A stretch of 64,000 nucleotides of DNA from Colius striatus (lineage: Eukaryota; Chordata; Aves; Coliiformes; Coliidae): the NCBI RefSeq assembly GCF_028858725.1, contig NC_084763.1, positions 53,514,152 through 53,578,151 of the forward strand, written 5' to 3'. The translations under genes and the position numbers were made by a program. Below the pieces are notes generated by a model. It had not been told where the DNA came from. It ran no database searches and saw only the letters and a list, made by a program, of their open reading frames with translations. This document shows, piece by piece, positions 1 to 12,705 of this stretch; the first letter of the stretch is position 1; each line of letters starts with the position of its first letter.

Positions 1-3000
1 GCTTTTGGCCTTTACTGGAAGAGCTAGGGAGGTAGTCTTAAAGAAAAAGTGCCCTCTCTCAGCTGTTTGTCAGCAGTATTTTTAGGTGAGAACAAGAACA
101 GTAAGGTCTGGAGAACTTGAAAAATCTGCTACCATCTGTTTTTTTACTTTTCAATCATAAATTAACATATCATAAAGTTATAGTAAAACTTAAAATATTG
201 AAGATTTGAATTATTTGAGAAAAAAGAAAGGTTTACATGTTGCTAACATAAGGAGTAATAAATCCTTCAAACCCCATACGTATAAGAAAAGCCTAAATGA
301 GGGCAAGTCATATTTTCTTCCATTTGCTGTCTGCCTCTCAGTCTTATACAGAAAAAAAAAAAAGAAAGGATTAGCAATAGTCAGATAAAAGTATCATCAA
401 CATACTAGGTCCCACAGACCTAATTTTCAGTGCTGTGGGCAGTTGTGTGACAGTTTTGCAGTCTGCATGCTGGGAGGTTATCACACTGTCACCATACCCT
501 CCAAGGGAGGCTGTGTGCATTCTCCTTCTTGTAGTAAAAAAGATCATTGGGATATAGCTGTACCTTGGTATAATGGTAAAAGCACAAGCAAAACATTTTA
601 TTGCACTGTAGAAAAAAACCCATACCAACAACCCTCAGACAAAAGACAATAGTGAACCCTGTAATGATTGATGACAACATGTCATTGCTGGAGAGACATT
701 CAGAACAGAGAAGTATGTGCATTCATTATTATCTGGAAAGCAGAAGGAAAACTGAAAGAACAACTTCTTGAAGGCTTTCTGAGGTTATGAGCTGTGTTTA
801 CTTGGAACACAGTGTCTGTGGTAAGTTTTCATTTCTCTTGTGTGCTTTTATCTTCACCATCCTTGCACATTATCTCATCTCTTTTAGGGTTGTATCTTGC
901 AGTGGCATAAACAGCGGTGGTTCCATAGAAATCAATGGGAATGCTTTCATTCTCACCAGTCAAGAATATGGCCTCATATTTTTCTCTTCTCATGTAGCTC
1001 CAGCATCTCTGATTATAACAGCAATCATTCAGGAAAGAAGGGTGGGAAGATTCTCCCTGTTCATTGTATTCCACTGTCATAGTGGTTGTAAGTGCTCACT
1101 CTCATTCAGACATTCATTTAAGAATTTGCCTTGTATCAACGTAGCCTTTTCAACTTACACGTTCTCTGGGCTTATTGCAGTATCATTATCAAAACCAGAG
1201 TTTTTAACATTTCTTTTCTCTCTCTTTTTTTAACATGTTGTTAGCTATTCTGCTTTGATAGGTACAGGTGAGGCACCTCTCAACTGCACTCCTGTAAGCA
1301 TTCAGTGCTAGTCTGGGACAATACCTGCTTTTGAATTTGAGAAGTCACGGGAGGACCTCTGCTGCATTTTGGAAAAAGAAACTGACAGATAATTGCAGCA
1401 TCCATGAGAGCACGGAGAATATCTCTGTATCCTCTTCCAGGAAAAGACAAAGTGAATTTTCCTGTTTAGTGAAATTGCACTTGCTATTTTTCTGCAGAGG
1501 ATTGTGCTTGCATATTAATAAACAGACTACAACCAGCAAAATCTTCTCCTGTAACTGAGCAGCATCTAACAAATAACCTACTTTCCCAGTTCCAGAGAGA
1601 AAAAATGTCTAGATAATTTTAGAGCCACAAATAATAGTTGATCTGCCCAGGATCAGTCCCCACAAGGACAAAACTGAGTATGTCACCCTTATGGGGCAAA
1701 TAATCAGCAGCTGGACATTATGAGGATCACAGACTGAAGCTGCACATGGATTTTAATGCCCTGGAGTGAGTTTGCCACTAAGATTTATTTCCTTCCTTTT
1801 GGAGCTCTGCTAATAGCTGCTAATAGGGCTCAAGAAGGGGAGTAGCACTGTTATTGGAAATTTGGCTGAAGCATTATATTTACTACTGTCAAAGTAAGGT
1901 GTTGGAACTATGAATTTAGAGTGCTGCCCAGCTGACAGTTGCCTTTGACTTTAATGGTTCAAAGGAGGAGAGGAGAGTTTTAGTTGAATCACTAAAGGGC
2001 CATGCAAAACTCAGATGTGAAGGAGGAAGCAGAGAAGTGGCTTCCTTGTTAAATAAGAAAATATAGCAACTTCCTAGAGGAGTAGCACTGCACTTTTAAA
2101 TGAACCTTTGTTTCTTTCCCTGTTCCCCTGGTTGGGAGACGCTAGAGTCTCGCCACTCAGCTTGATATCCTGGGGCAAGCACTGAGGTTCCCTTCCTGGC
2201 TGAGTCACATCCAGTAGGCATCTGCCAAATTCCCCGTAACTCTGTGCGTGATGCTATATGCAAATACATGAGTCTGCATAATTGTGATTAATTAGAATAA
2301 GTCTGTACTTTGGCTCTGAGAGCTGTGTGGATAATGCTAGTGCAGCTTTGTTTAGTGAAGCTTTCTGCTTATCTCTAGGACAGCAGTGTGACAAACCTCC
2401 CACACGAACTGCCTTACGTCTATGCCTCAATGTATGGTTAGAGAGAGGTTCTCTGAGGGTAAAGACATAGTTCAGATTCATGGCATGGTAGGCACTTTGT
2501 GGAAACTAGAACTTAAGTCTCATTATCTCATGTAGTAATAAAGTGCTTCTCTGGCAATTTGCGGAGGGGAAAAAAAATAGAGAAAGATTTCAGCAAGCGA
2601 GGCATCATGAAAAAGTAATAAAGTTTGAGGTTAAACAAAAAGTTTATCCAAACCAGTTTTGATTTCTATTTGAGCTCTGTAATGTTTTTAAAATAATGGA
2701 ATAGTTTTTTAAATGGAACATCCTTTCAAAACGAGAAACCAAAATGTTCCAGCTGAAGTTCAACTATTGGAACTAGAGATGCTTCAAAAATATTCTTTCA
2801 ATGAACCTGCCTTTGCAACAACATTGACAGAGGCAATGGCAACACTGCATCAAACAATGCCTTTGCCTGCTTGTGATCTGATGCTCCAAGGATATTACTC
2901 AACTTTGAAACCACAAGGCAGCAAAGCCTTGGGAGTTCCAAGTCACACACCCCATCCTTGCAACTCTAGAAGAGGCTGTGGTTGTGACCCTTGTTCAACA

Positions 3001-6000
3001 TCTGTTCGACCCAGGAATGGAAGAAGAACCGTAAGGCTCCCTGACTGCTTGTGACAGTGATAGGTTTGACAGAGATAAGTTTAACAGAGAGGTTTTTGTT
3101 TTGGTATAGCACTGCTCAGCAGGCTAAATTAAAGTCATAGAACTGAAAGGTGCTAAAGAATGACACAGAAGAGAAATCAAGCACGGAAATGAAAGTGAGA
3201 GAAGAAAAAAACAGTTTTACCAGTGCTGTAGCAGTGATGGAAACCTTAATACACACACACACACATACATATATATACATGGATGGATGCAAACTTTCAT
3301 GTGGGGAACCATATGTGCACAGCACCCAAGCCTTTTATCATGGATGGCCACAGGAAGGGTGGGATGGTAAAAAAGAAGAATGGAGGCCAGAACAATCCAT
3401 TAGGTCTCATTCAGCCTGGGCAATGGGGCTCAGCATAGGGCAATTCAGAACAGGCATATTTCTGGGTGGGTATGTTGGTGTCAGTAGTCACTAAGTAGTC
3501 AGTTTAAGGAGTTTTCTAATATAACAACAAAAAACAGCTAAAATTAAAACCAAATAAGTTTCAAATGTAGCTTTTCAGTGGCCACATTTCCCAGGAAAGC
3601 AATGCCCATTAGGATTTGCAGAGGTATACCAAGCAATTCCATACTAAGGCTTTTTTTTACTAATCATCTGGAACTGGCAGGAGCATCTGAGTGATTACTA
3701 CGGTTCATACAGTTGTAAGTAGAGTTAACTTTTATTAATCAATCAAGACCAAAGAACAGAAATCTGCTGCTGGGCACAGCAGGGGCAGGCAGACAAGGGT
3801 TAGGACTGGTGTTATGAAAAGTAATTGGGTTGGGATTAGATTTTAAGTCAGCAAGCCTGGTCAAACTTTAATGCTAGAATGATCTTAACAAGCTGAGACA
3901 GCTGACACAGGAGTAGCTGTGGCACAGACCTTCTCTAGAGGGTCAATGACTGTTGCTAATGATGGTAGTGGGAATGGGGAGGAGGGGGTTGGGCAGTTGC
4001 AACCAGTTTGGAAGTTTTGAAAACAACCAGCATGTTGTTTGTTGGCCACAGCAGCAAAACAATCTGCTCCACATCCATCAGTATCACCCACTTACCATTT
4101 CCCAACTTGCTTGCAGGTGAAACCACTCTAGCAGTTTGTATCCAGGGGCCACTGTTGCCACAGCTTGGTACAGTATAATCATTAAGACTTTGCAACATGT
4201 TTAGGATACAGCTCATATACACTATGAGTTACAGATCTGGAACCCAAGATCCTGTGCTAAACTCTCTGCTCTCATCTCTGTCTCCACAATACAAACTTTG
4301 GTTGATGTTGACCTTTCCCTTTTCTGCAGCCTTTCCCCCTGCATCCCCCAGCTTTATTAAACTTGTAAGTACTGCTTTTGTTCTGGACTAATCTCTCTCC
4401 CTCTCTCTCAATGTGATATTTACATAGGTTAGACAAGCACAACTATCCCATTAGACAATATATGCTCTTTTCTGAAAAAGAGTACAGCATTTTGCTGTAT
4501 TAGCAGTTTGCTAATCTCCTCATATCTCTTCAACCAAACTGTTAAGAAGAGTTTTCTTGCTTCAAGGACCAGTTTGAAGAGTCTTTTTCAACCAACAAAA
4601 CAATCAATACACTTCACTAGCTGTCACAGTTTAGGGGAAAGGTGTAAATTTATGCTTAGGTCCATATCCTTTTCCTCTGCACAAATTTAACAAACAGAAG
4701 AACTGAAAGGCCCAAAAGAACACAGAACACTTTGGAAGAGTGTTTAAAAGAGTTTTAAAGAGAGGAGGATGAATTTTTAACTGTGAGGCAGTACTGTTCC
4801 CAGGCCCTCTCTGCTCATATGACCTCTGCACATGGTTCCCAAATGGTTTCATCATCAGAACCTCACATAGGAATTGGATGTGAATACCCTGAAACCTGGA
4901 GCATATCAGCAGCCTGCATTCCCAGCATGGGTCACATCAAGGTGGGCGTGCAGAGATCTGGCCAGTTAAACTGGTCACAGAGTCTGCAGCCTGTGCAGGA
5001 AGGGGATGAAGTTTGCCAGAGACCTTGTTTTTAACAGTGGTTCCACTGAAGTGAACTGAGCCCCTTCAGTACAGAGCCGATTCGGCTACAAAGAAATAAG
5101 AAACAGTTACTTAGAAGCTGTGTTGTCTTAGGTTTTGCCTCAGTGTATTTTGCCTGTGTTGTGGTGGAGCATCTTAAAATGCATAAGCATTCAGCACATG
5201 GGAATGCACAGCAGGTTTGTAAAATGCCACTGTAGCTTGTGCTGACAGCAGACTTAAGGAGGAGATATATGCTGAAAAAAGTGTATAACCTCACAAGTTT
5301 TCTTCCCTCCAGTCACTGTGGCAATACTTCCTTTGCCAAGGAAGTCTTCAAGAAGGGGAGAACTTTTAAGGAACGGTTGGAGGCTAAAGGAGATTAATGT
5401 CTCCTTTTATCCTGTTTTGAAGTGGTCTCTACTTGGATATTGCAGATTGAAAAGGTTTCTGTAATGGTTCCTATCTCTTAGAAACTCATGAATTATTTCT
5501 CTAAAGGCAGGTATACCCATCTGCCAGGCAATGGGCTTGCCTTGAGCAGTAAGTCCTGCTTTCTGACAGCTTCCCTTTCTCTCTGCAGTAAGGTTTCCCT
5601 GTGAGCTGCGCCTACACATTGGTCCAATCTACCCTTCAACACCTTAGACTCTATATAAACATCGAGATGTTATTCTTTGTGGCTTTAATGTACACCATGG
5701 AGCCTGGCTGGGTGCATAATGAGAAATGGTAGGCAAGAGTCCAGTGAAGATGATTTTTCATGTCAGAAAAGCACCCCAGCTAAGTGTTTATTGTGAGACT
5801 TTGATCTCAAAGACTTAACTCTCCCCATGGAGCAAAAGCAGATGCTTGGGAAGCTGTAGCTGTAGTCCTGACAACCTTTTCAAACGTCTAGACAGTGGAA
5901 AGAGATGATTACATCCTCTTTTAAACTCAACTGCAACAATTCAACGCGCTTAACGTGTTTACCTCCAGATGACCCTGTTTACACTGCTTTGTTTCATAGC

Positions 6001-9000
6001 ACTGCAAGCATCCCATACTATTGAAAGATAGAGGAAGATAAGGTGGTTTGGGATAAAAGCCCCCTTTTATTAACAGTAGTAAATCTGACTGATGTGCTAG
6101 GTCACATATGGTCCTTATGTAGACTTCAGCATGGACCAAGTGACTAAGGAGTTTGATCACATGCATTTACAGTTACTACTTCTCATTTAAGAGTCCTGAA
6201 AACATTAACATTTTCAGAAAGTCTATTTAATGAATTCTAATCCATGAACACATTAAATCCCAGAGAAAAGCCCAGGAAATGTCCAACATTGCTGTGCTTA
6301 CACAATGTATTGAACAACGAGAGATAAAATTATCATCATAACTGATGAACTATCTTTGTGTAGTCTTACAAGATAATAGACCTATGAAAAGAGAAGGATA
6401 TTCCAGCTTAAGCAGCAGCATCAAAATAGATGTAAATTCATAAGGTTCTCCAAGACAAGACAGACAGGAAAAGAGGAGCTTCTAACATGCTAGTTCTGCC
6501 TCATGACAACCAAGTCACTGAAGTGGATATGGAAGAAGCTTATGCACACTGTGATTCACAACAACATTAACTGTTGTCCAGTTTTCTAATTATGAACCTA
6601 AACCTTTACCTTTTGGTATAAACCTTCTAATATTCTGAACTCAGAAAACTTCAAGAATCTCAGAAAATTTACCTAGTTCCACACCAGATCATGTCTGGGT
6701 ATTGCCTCCAAGAGCTAGATTTGAAAACAAAGTTATAAGTAAATGTAAACCTCTCTTTGGCAGAGTCAAGAGGCTGATTTCTTCAGGAAAACCAGAACCA
6801 TGGTATGCTGCTTTATTCTTATTACATAGTCAATAGCCCAGGTCAAAATATGAGCTCATGAAAAAAATTCAAGGTTACTGTTGTCAAAATGTGGTCTTAA
6901 GCTTATTTCAGAAGGATTTTGTGGTCTACTTTGTCAACTTCTCTTTATGCTAACATTAATTTTGAACAGTTTTATTGCATGCGATCAGAAAAAAACCATT
7001 TCACAGTGGTGTTTGCATGATTCCAAGTAAAGTCTCATGGAATCAATGGGAGTTCTCATCTTTGAGAGGCTAAGTACAAAACTTCAGGATATATTTTAAA
7101 GCTTGGTTAGAACTTCAGTTTGCTGCATTCACATAATGCTGAAGAGATAAGTCTTCAAAGAGGTTGTCAGTGTAGTTGAGTCACCAATTAAAAAGTCACC
7201 ATTTACAAAATAAATGGGTAGTAAAAACATACAATTAATATACAAATATATATGTGCACACTCAGTAAATATAATTTCTTGAGATTATGACCTCTCAGTT
7301 TAATATTTCACCATGAAGTTAGATCCAAGTTGCCCAAGTGCAATCATCAACATTACTGTGCTACCATCAGGAAGATTTAGGTCCTTTTATTTCTAGCACA
7401 CAATGGATATTGCATACAGAAGACAGGCCATGTATACGCAGATTGTAAAACAAGGTTTTTAAAGTGAAAGTAGAAAATAGTATCTTCAGCTGTCAGTGTT
7501 TGAATCCTAGCAAGCAAAAGGAAAAAAAGAGGCTAGATTTCATTAAGTTTGGAAACATTTAGTGAATTTTTAGGGACAGGTGACAAATGAAGTTGTCAAC
7601 TGAGGTCATAACTCTCAGTTTCTCCTCAACTCACACTGTTGTGTTGGCTGCAAGTAGCTATTTAATAAAATCAAGGAAGCAAATGATGCAAAAACTCCAA
7701 ATCTCCTATGTTCCTTTCAATATTAAATTAGGAAGTCAGTACAGCTAATCCCTCTGAGAATTTTACCTTAGTCTTACTAGATATTTTGGCACTCTAAATT
7801 TCCACGTGATGGTATGTATCTCAAAGATGCAGGTCCATCTGCATCTACAGTGTCACAAGTCAAACTCTGTTCTGAAAAAGAAACTTCTCTGCTTTATAAC
7901 CTGTCATCCATTTATTTCTGCTTTTCCTTTTTCTTTGCACCTTCCCTATCTGTTTCTATTTGCTCATGAAGAATGGTGCTTTGAAGCAAGAAAGTTATAA
8001 ACTGTAAACTGTGCAAATAAGTCTACATCAATCATACTTCAAAGATTTTCAATCTCTTTATCATTGGAGTGAATTGGTTTTTTAGATGTTTGACAGTTGA
8101 GTAGCTCTGCCCAAATGTTTTCCAAAGCACACTACTTTTGTTTTTTAATTACATTTTTTTTTAGCTTTTGATCTGCTTTTTAGATCTGCTTTTTGTTGGT
8201 TTAGGAAAGAGAACTTTTGCCTAAGTTCAGTATTTCATTTAACACTGTTACTCATAACAGTTCAGATAGCTAGTATGTTCCCTTCCATCATTGAAACACA
8301 GATAGGAAGAAGTCTTGCATTTCCCATTTATCTATATTCCCTGTAAGATCAGTTACATTGGTCTGAATAAGAATTAAATGTGCAGGACCACAGGGAGAGG
8401 TTCTTGGCTAGCATCAGTCACACAGCACTGTGGTTTCAATGCCATTAAGGTAATTCAGCTCAGTTAGACAGTTGCACCAGTGTACACAAAATAATAGCCA
8501 GCTCTGTTCTAGGGAGGGGAAAAAAAGAAAAAGCATCTACCACTGACTTGGTCCTCCTGATTTTATCTGTGCTAGTTCACTACAACTATTCCAGAATGTT
8601 TTCCTTTCACTCTTCTATGGCTGAACAAAAAAATCCTCCTGGAAATCAATGCTAGATGTCCATCTTGACACCATTCAAAAAGTCTTGCCTGTTAAGGCAT
8701 CAGAGCAAGTTCTTCAGCTGATGTGAAGTTAAATACTTGGATGTCCAAGAGAATTATGTCAGTTCAGACTATTTGAGGTTCTGGAATACACTGGAAGCAC
8801 ATGGCTGCACTTCACAGCCTTTCTTCTGAATGCCCTCCTGAATGACTTACAGACTTGCCCCCAGTCTTTCAGCAGGTGAAACACTTATGCAGGTAATTAT
8901 TAGAAAATGGATGTTTTCTTAATGCTATTCAGCCTTTTGAACATGAAATTTATGTTTTCATGAAAATAAATGAGTTCAGTCTAATATGCTACACTACCTC

Positions 9001-9540
9001 TACATTGGTTGGATGAAATACAATTATCAGCTAACATGTTTACGACTTGGAGAGATCTGCAAAACTGATTTGTGAAGGAAAAGGCAGGGTAAGACTTCTG
9101 AGAGGTGTGTGTGTGCTTACATACACCTCTACCTACTGGAAAATGTGAGATCAGCCTTCTCTGGTAGCAAGAGAACTATGAGTCAACTCTTTCTAATTTG
9201 AATTTGAGGCAATTTTTATGTAGCATAAGAGTATGTGATATTACAAAGGGTTATTACATTAGTGTAAGTTTGGTTTGCTGGGGGATTTTTTGTGTTTGTT
9301 TGACAGGTTTTTATCTTTGTCATGTGAAAATACAGCACTGTGTGCTTACAATGTCCTGTCTTAATTTATTTTCCCCCAACCATGTTTTCTTCAGAAGCTT
9401 TTCTCTATGTCAGTAACTTCAGTCCAAGTTTGCCAAACAATTATTCCTGTCTGGCTTCCTTTTCCAGTTGTTGACCCTCTTGGTTGGAGTTCGCTGCATC
9501 TGGATAAGACCCATTTAAATCCGAGTCTTATTTTGGGAGT
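1..9540. other. Gene-free flank, no repeat family recognised
   Basis: This is AT-rich unique sequence. The open frames here, the longest being 148 codons at 787-1233, lack recognisable protein features and overlap others on the opposite strand. A CA/TA microsatellite lies at about 3250-3290. A segment at 2240-2310 has an octamer (ATGCAAAT) and a TAATTAG homeodomain-type site and could be a conserved non-coding element, but conservation cannot be judged from this sequence alone. Confidence 0.6.
3250..3290. repeat. (AC)n/(AT)n microsatellite
   Basis: A run of AC dinucleotides passes into AT-rich dinucleotides and then an ATGG-like patch, a simple-sequence repeat of about 40 bp. Confidence 0.85.
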
Positions 9541-9806
9541 TACAGAATCACAGAATCTCAAGGACTGGAAGGGACCTTAAAAGATCATCCAGTCAAACCC
9601 CCCTGCCAGAGCAGGATCACCTAGAGTAGGTCACACAGGAACTCGTCCAGGTGGGTTTTGAATGTCCCCAGAGAAGGAGACTCCACAACCCATCTGGGCA
9701 GCCCCTTCCAGTGCTCCCTCACCCTCACAGTGAAGAAACTCTTCCTTATGTTTCTTTGGAACCTCTTGTGTTCCAGCTTATACTCATTGCCCTTTGTCCT
9801 ATAATT
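9541..9806 (-). mobile_element. CR1 LINE, 5'-truncated 3' fragment
   Basis: Read on the minus strand it ends in the CR1 tail (CCTTCCAGTCCTTGAGATTC type) and includes the conserved segment coding the ORF2 C-terminal end around 'TTCTTCACTGTGAGGGTGAG'. About 266 bp remain, which is typical of 5'-truncated avian CR1 copies. The reading frame of the surviving ORF2 end is short and not functional. Confidence 0.92.
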
Positions 9807-10090
9807 CCTAAGAGATAAGAAAATGAAAAGCAGTCTGTAGAAATGACACAGATGCATAGATGTGATGTTTTCAAGTTCTGTTTCTACTTTATGACAGTTA
9901 TTTGTGAACAGGTACTGATTTTCAAAGAGGAATCTGTTATAATATGCTTTTCTTATCTGCTAAACTGCATTTTCAAGATATTGAATCTGCTTGAATCTTT
10001 CAAATTACAACAATTTGGGATAATATATTTTTCTTTCTTAAATGACAGCTATTTTCTAAGCTTCAAAGTTGGATTTTAAAAAGTTTTACT

Positions 10091-10091
10091 G

Positions 10092-10123
<32 letters not shown>

Positions 10124-10133
10124 TATACACATA
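10091..10133. repeat. (TA)n/(CA)n microsatellite
   Basis: About 12 TA dinucleotides followed by CA and mixed TA/CA units make a compound dinucleotide repeat. Confidence 0.9.
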
Positions 10134-12659
10134 CTGCCTTACTTTCCACTTCCCTATATAAATTTCCTTTGTCTTACTTTCTATCTGCAACTCTAGAAGA
10201 CAGTTTTCCCTATACAAATGAAAGACAGCCTAGCTCATCCATGGAAAGGTAAAGTTAAATGTGTTCCCTAAGATTAGTAGAGATAGTTACAAGTGGTCTT
10301 AGCCTGATTTATCAAGGTTCTCAAGCAGATGATATGTCTTAATAGGTGAGTAAATAGAGGCACAAGTTACAGCATGAGTTTGTCATTTAGAGGAATAAAG
10401 CACTGGCTTTTTGCAAGCCATAAGGAAAGCAGATTCCCCCTCCTAAATTAAGAAGATACTCTGTCCTTACCTGACAAAGCTGTTGTGAGGGTCAGAGAGG
10501 GGAGGCTACGAGGTCTGGCATGACATTGGTAAGGGTGGCCATGCAATAGATGGTGCTGTTCCCACACTCCAGAACCTGAGTGACCTGTGGTCACACACTG
10601 AAGATGTCTTGATATTTGTTAACTTTTTTTCTCCTGTGGCATTCACATGAAGAGCAGAATCACTCAAAAGTCTCCCCAACCTTCCTCAAGGAGTGTCCAC
10701 CTTCCCCCCTTTGGTTTTTTTATTTGTTCCCATAATATTATCTCTTCCTACAGCAAGTTTCCTCTGCTAAATCAGGTCATTATTCATCTCACTCTCCACA
10801 CATTGCCCTCTCTCCCTGGAGCAAGTAGAAGAGGCTCATTCAGTCCATTCAAGCACAAAGAAAAACATTTTCAAAATCCTAGTCTTAACTGCTACATCTT
10901 GGAATCAGCTTAATAATTTGAATCAAACCCTTTGTTCAGAAGACAAAACAACCAGCAAAGAGGATAATGGATTATCCACTGTCATGTCTCATCTGGAAGT
11001 TATCTAAAGGCTGCTTTGATAAGTAGAGTGAGAATCGATGGCGTGACTGATGTAGCGTCATTATATTGCTATAACCTGTAAAACATAGAGATACTGGGAT
11101 CACAGAAATACTGTTACAGAGCATCCAAACTGGATGACAACAGTGAAGGAAACTCTGGCATCTCATCCATTATAGATATCACATTGATATGAAAAAATAT
11201 TTTCCTAGTACGAGTGAGGTATTAGAGGTCTCTACACAAAACAGCTTCTTGGTGATGAGGAGAGAGTTAGGTGCTTTTAGCATGGCAGAAGAGATTAAGG
11301 GAATATGGACATACACATTCAGATAGAAATCATATTAATTGGTTGTATTGAGGTAAATATAACATGTACATCTGTCAAAAAATCTAGATGTCACCCTTAA
11401 ACAACGGAGACAAGCAGTTTAAGGTGCTGTCCTCAGCTCTACTGATGGCTTCCTGTAGGGAAGCAACTCCACTGGCCAACCATTTCCAGGGCAATTACAA
11501 CAGGAATACTGGTTTGCCTTTAATGCTACTCTCCAATCCACAATACTTTAAGAAGCTCTTAAAGACCTTCTTGTACTAAAAAATGGTTAAGATTTCAAGT
11601 AATTTGTCAAAGTGTTTTCCAAAAGTTTAACAATGATTTTGACATTGTCCTTGTCTTCCTCTGTCTGGTTGAAGAAATTATGACATACAGTAGCAGGTAT
11701 TTAACTCAGAATTGCCCCAAAGGATGGAATAATATTTAACAAACTTTAAAAGTTTGTTAAAATTTGTTCTATTTACTCGGTGCACTGTTTTCTTTCCCCT
11801 TTTTACATTGCTCCATCGTGAACATACACATCTCTCACACCCCTCTCAAACTCTTCGCAGCAAGAAGATGAAAATGTATATATTCATGAGAAGTTTCCCA
11901 TGGATTTTGTGTTCCTGCATTTTGATAAATTATTTTTGCCCTAAAAATCAACCATTGTTCTTAAAGACTCAGATAGTGATTATTTAAGAACAAGAAATGT
12001 AAGTTTATATATAAAAAAAAGCCAGGAAATAGATTGTAGTAATAAACCCCTGGAAATATTCATAGGCAAGAGGATCAACAGAAGTTAAGCAGTGACCCTG
12101 AATTAATAGTACATTAGAGTTTTCAACTCCACTATACTGAGCACAGAGAAACAAATTGATTTTTTTTAAAAAGCTTTGAAAATTAAACCAACCACAGTAA
12201 AAGTGTTTTATTGCACATCAGCAAAAAAAATGTAAACCCTGCCATAAAAGCTATTCAAGTAAAAACAAATGTCACCACAGATACAGAAGGCAAGATTCTG
12301 CTCTTCTTTATTCAGGCAATGCCTCCTTAGGATCATCTTTCCCTAATGGCTTTGTTGCTACAGCTGATGGCAGAATCTGGCCAAGCTCTGAGGACCAGTG
12401 CAGTGTGACAGGATAGAATTGGTTTTCTTTTGGAACAGAGGGAGTTGAAGAAAGAGTTCTGAGAAAAAACAAAAGAATTGAACATATTCTTCCTAAATAC
12501 AAAGCAAAACAAAAACCCAGTTTCAACCTAATCACACTTTTTTTTCAGTCCCAGGACAGGGTGCCAAAACCAAACATCCATGTCTAAGACACACCCTCTA
12601 GTGCCTGCACAGCAGCCCCTAACTACCCCTACATACAACAAGTATCACCCACCTCTGAA

Positions 12660-12705
12660 TGACATAAAAGGGAGGGTAAATCAATCCTGCATTATCAGTC
12701 TTTTC
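12660..12705 (+). promoter_or_regulatory. Core-promoter-like TATA plus initiator spacing (weak)
   Basis: ATAAAAGG at 12664-12671 is followed 31 nt later by TCAGTC (12695-12700), which fits TATA-box to initiator spacing. The surrounding ~500 bp is richer in G+C than its neighbours but has no CpG-island character. No gene follows. It may be an old LTR promoter or chance. Confidence 0.2.

Noticed and set aside
787..1233. Open frame of 148 codons on the plus strand
   Set aside because: No recognisable domain, Phe/Ser-rich like translated AT-rich DNA, another long frame on the opposite strand, and no plausible exon structure.
2713..3054. Open frame of 113 codons on the plus strand
   Set aside because: No recognised protein family and no splice context. 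Probably chance or a decayed, unrecognised repeat.
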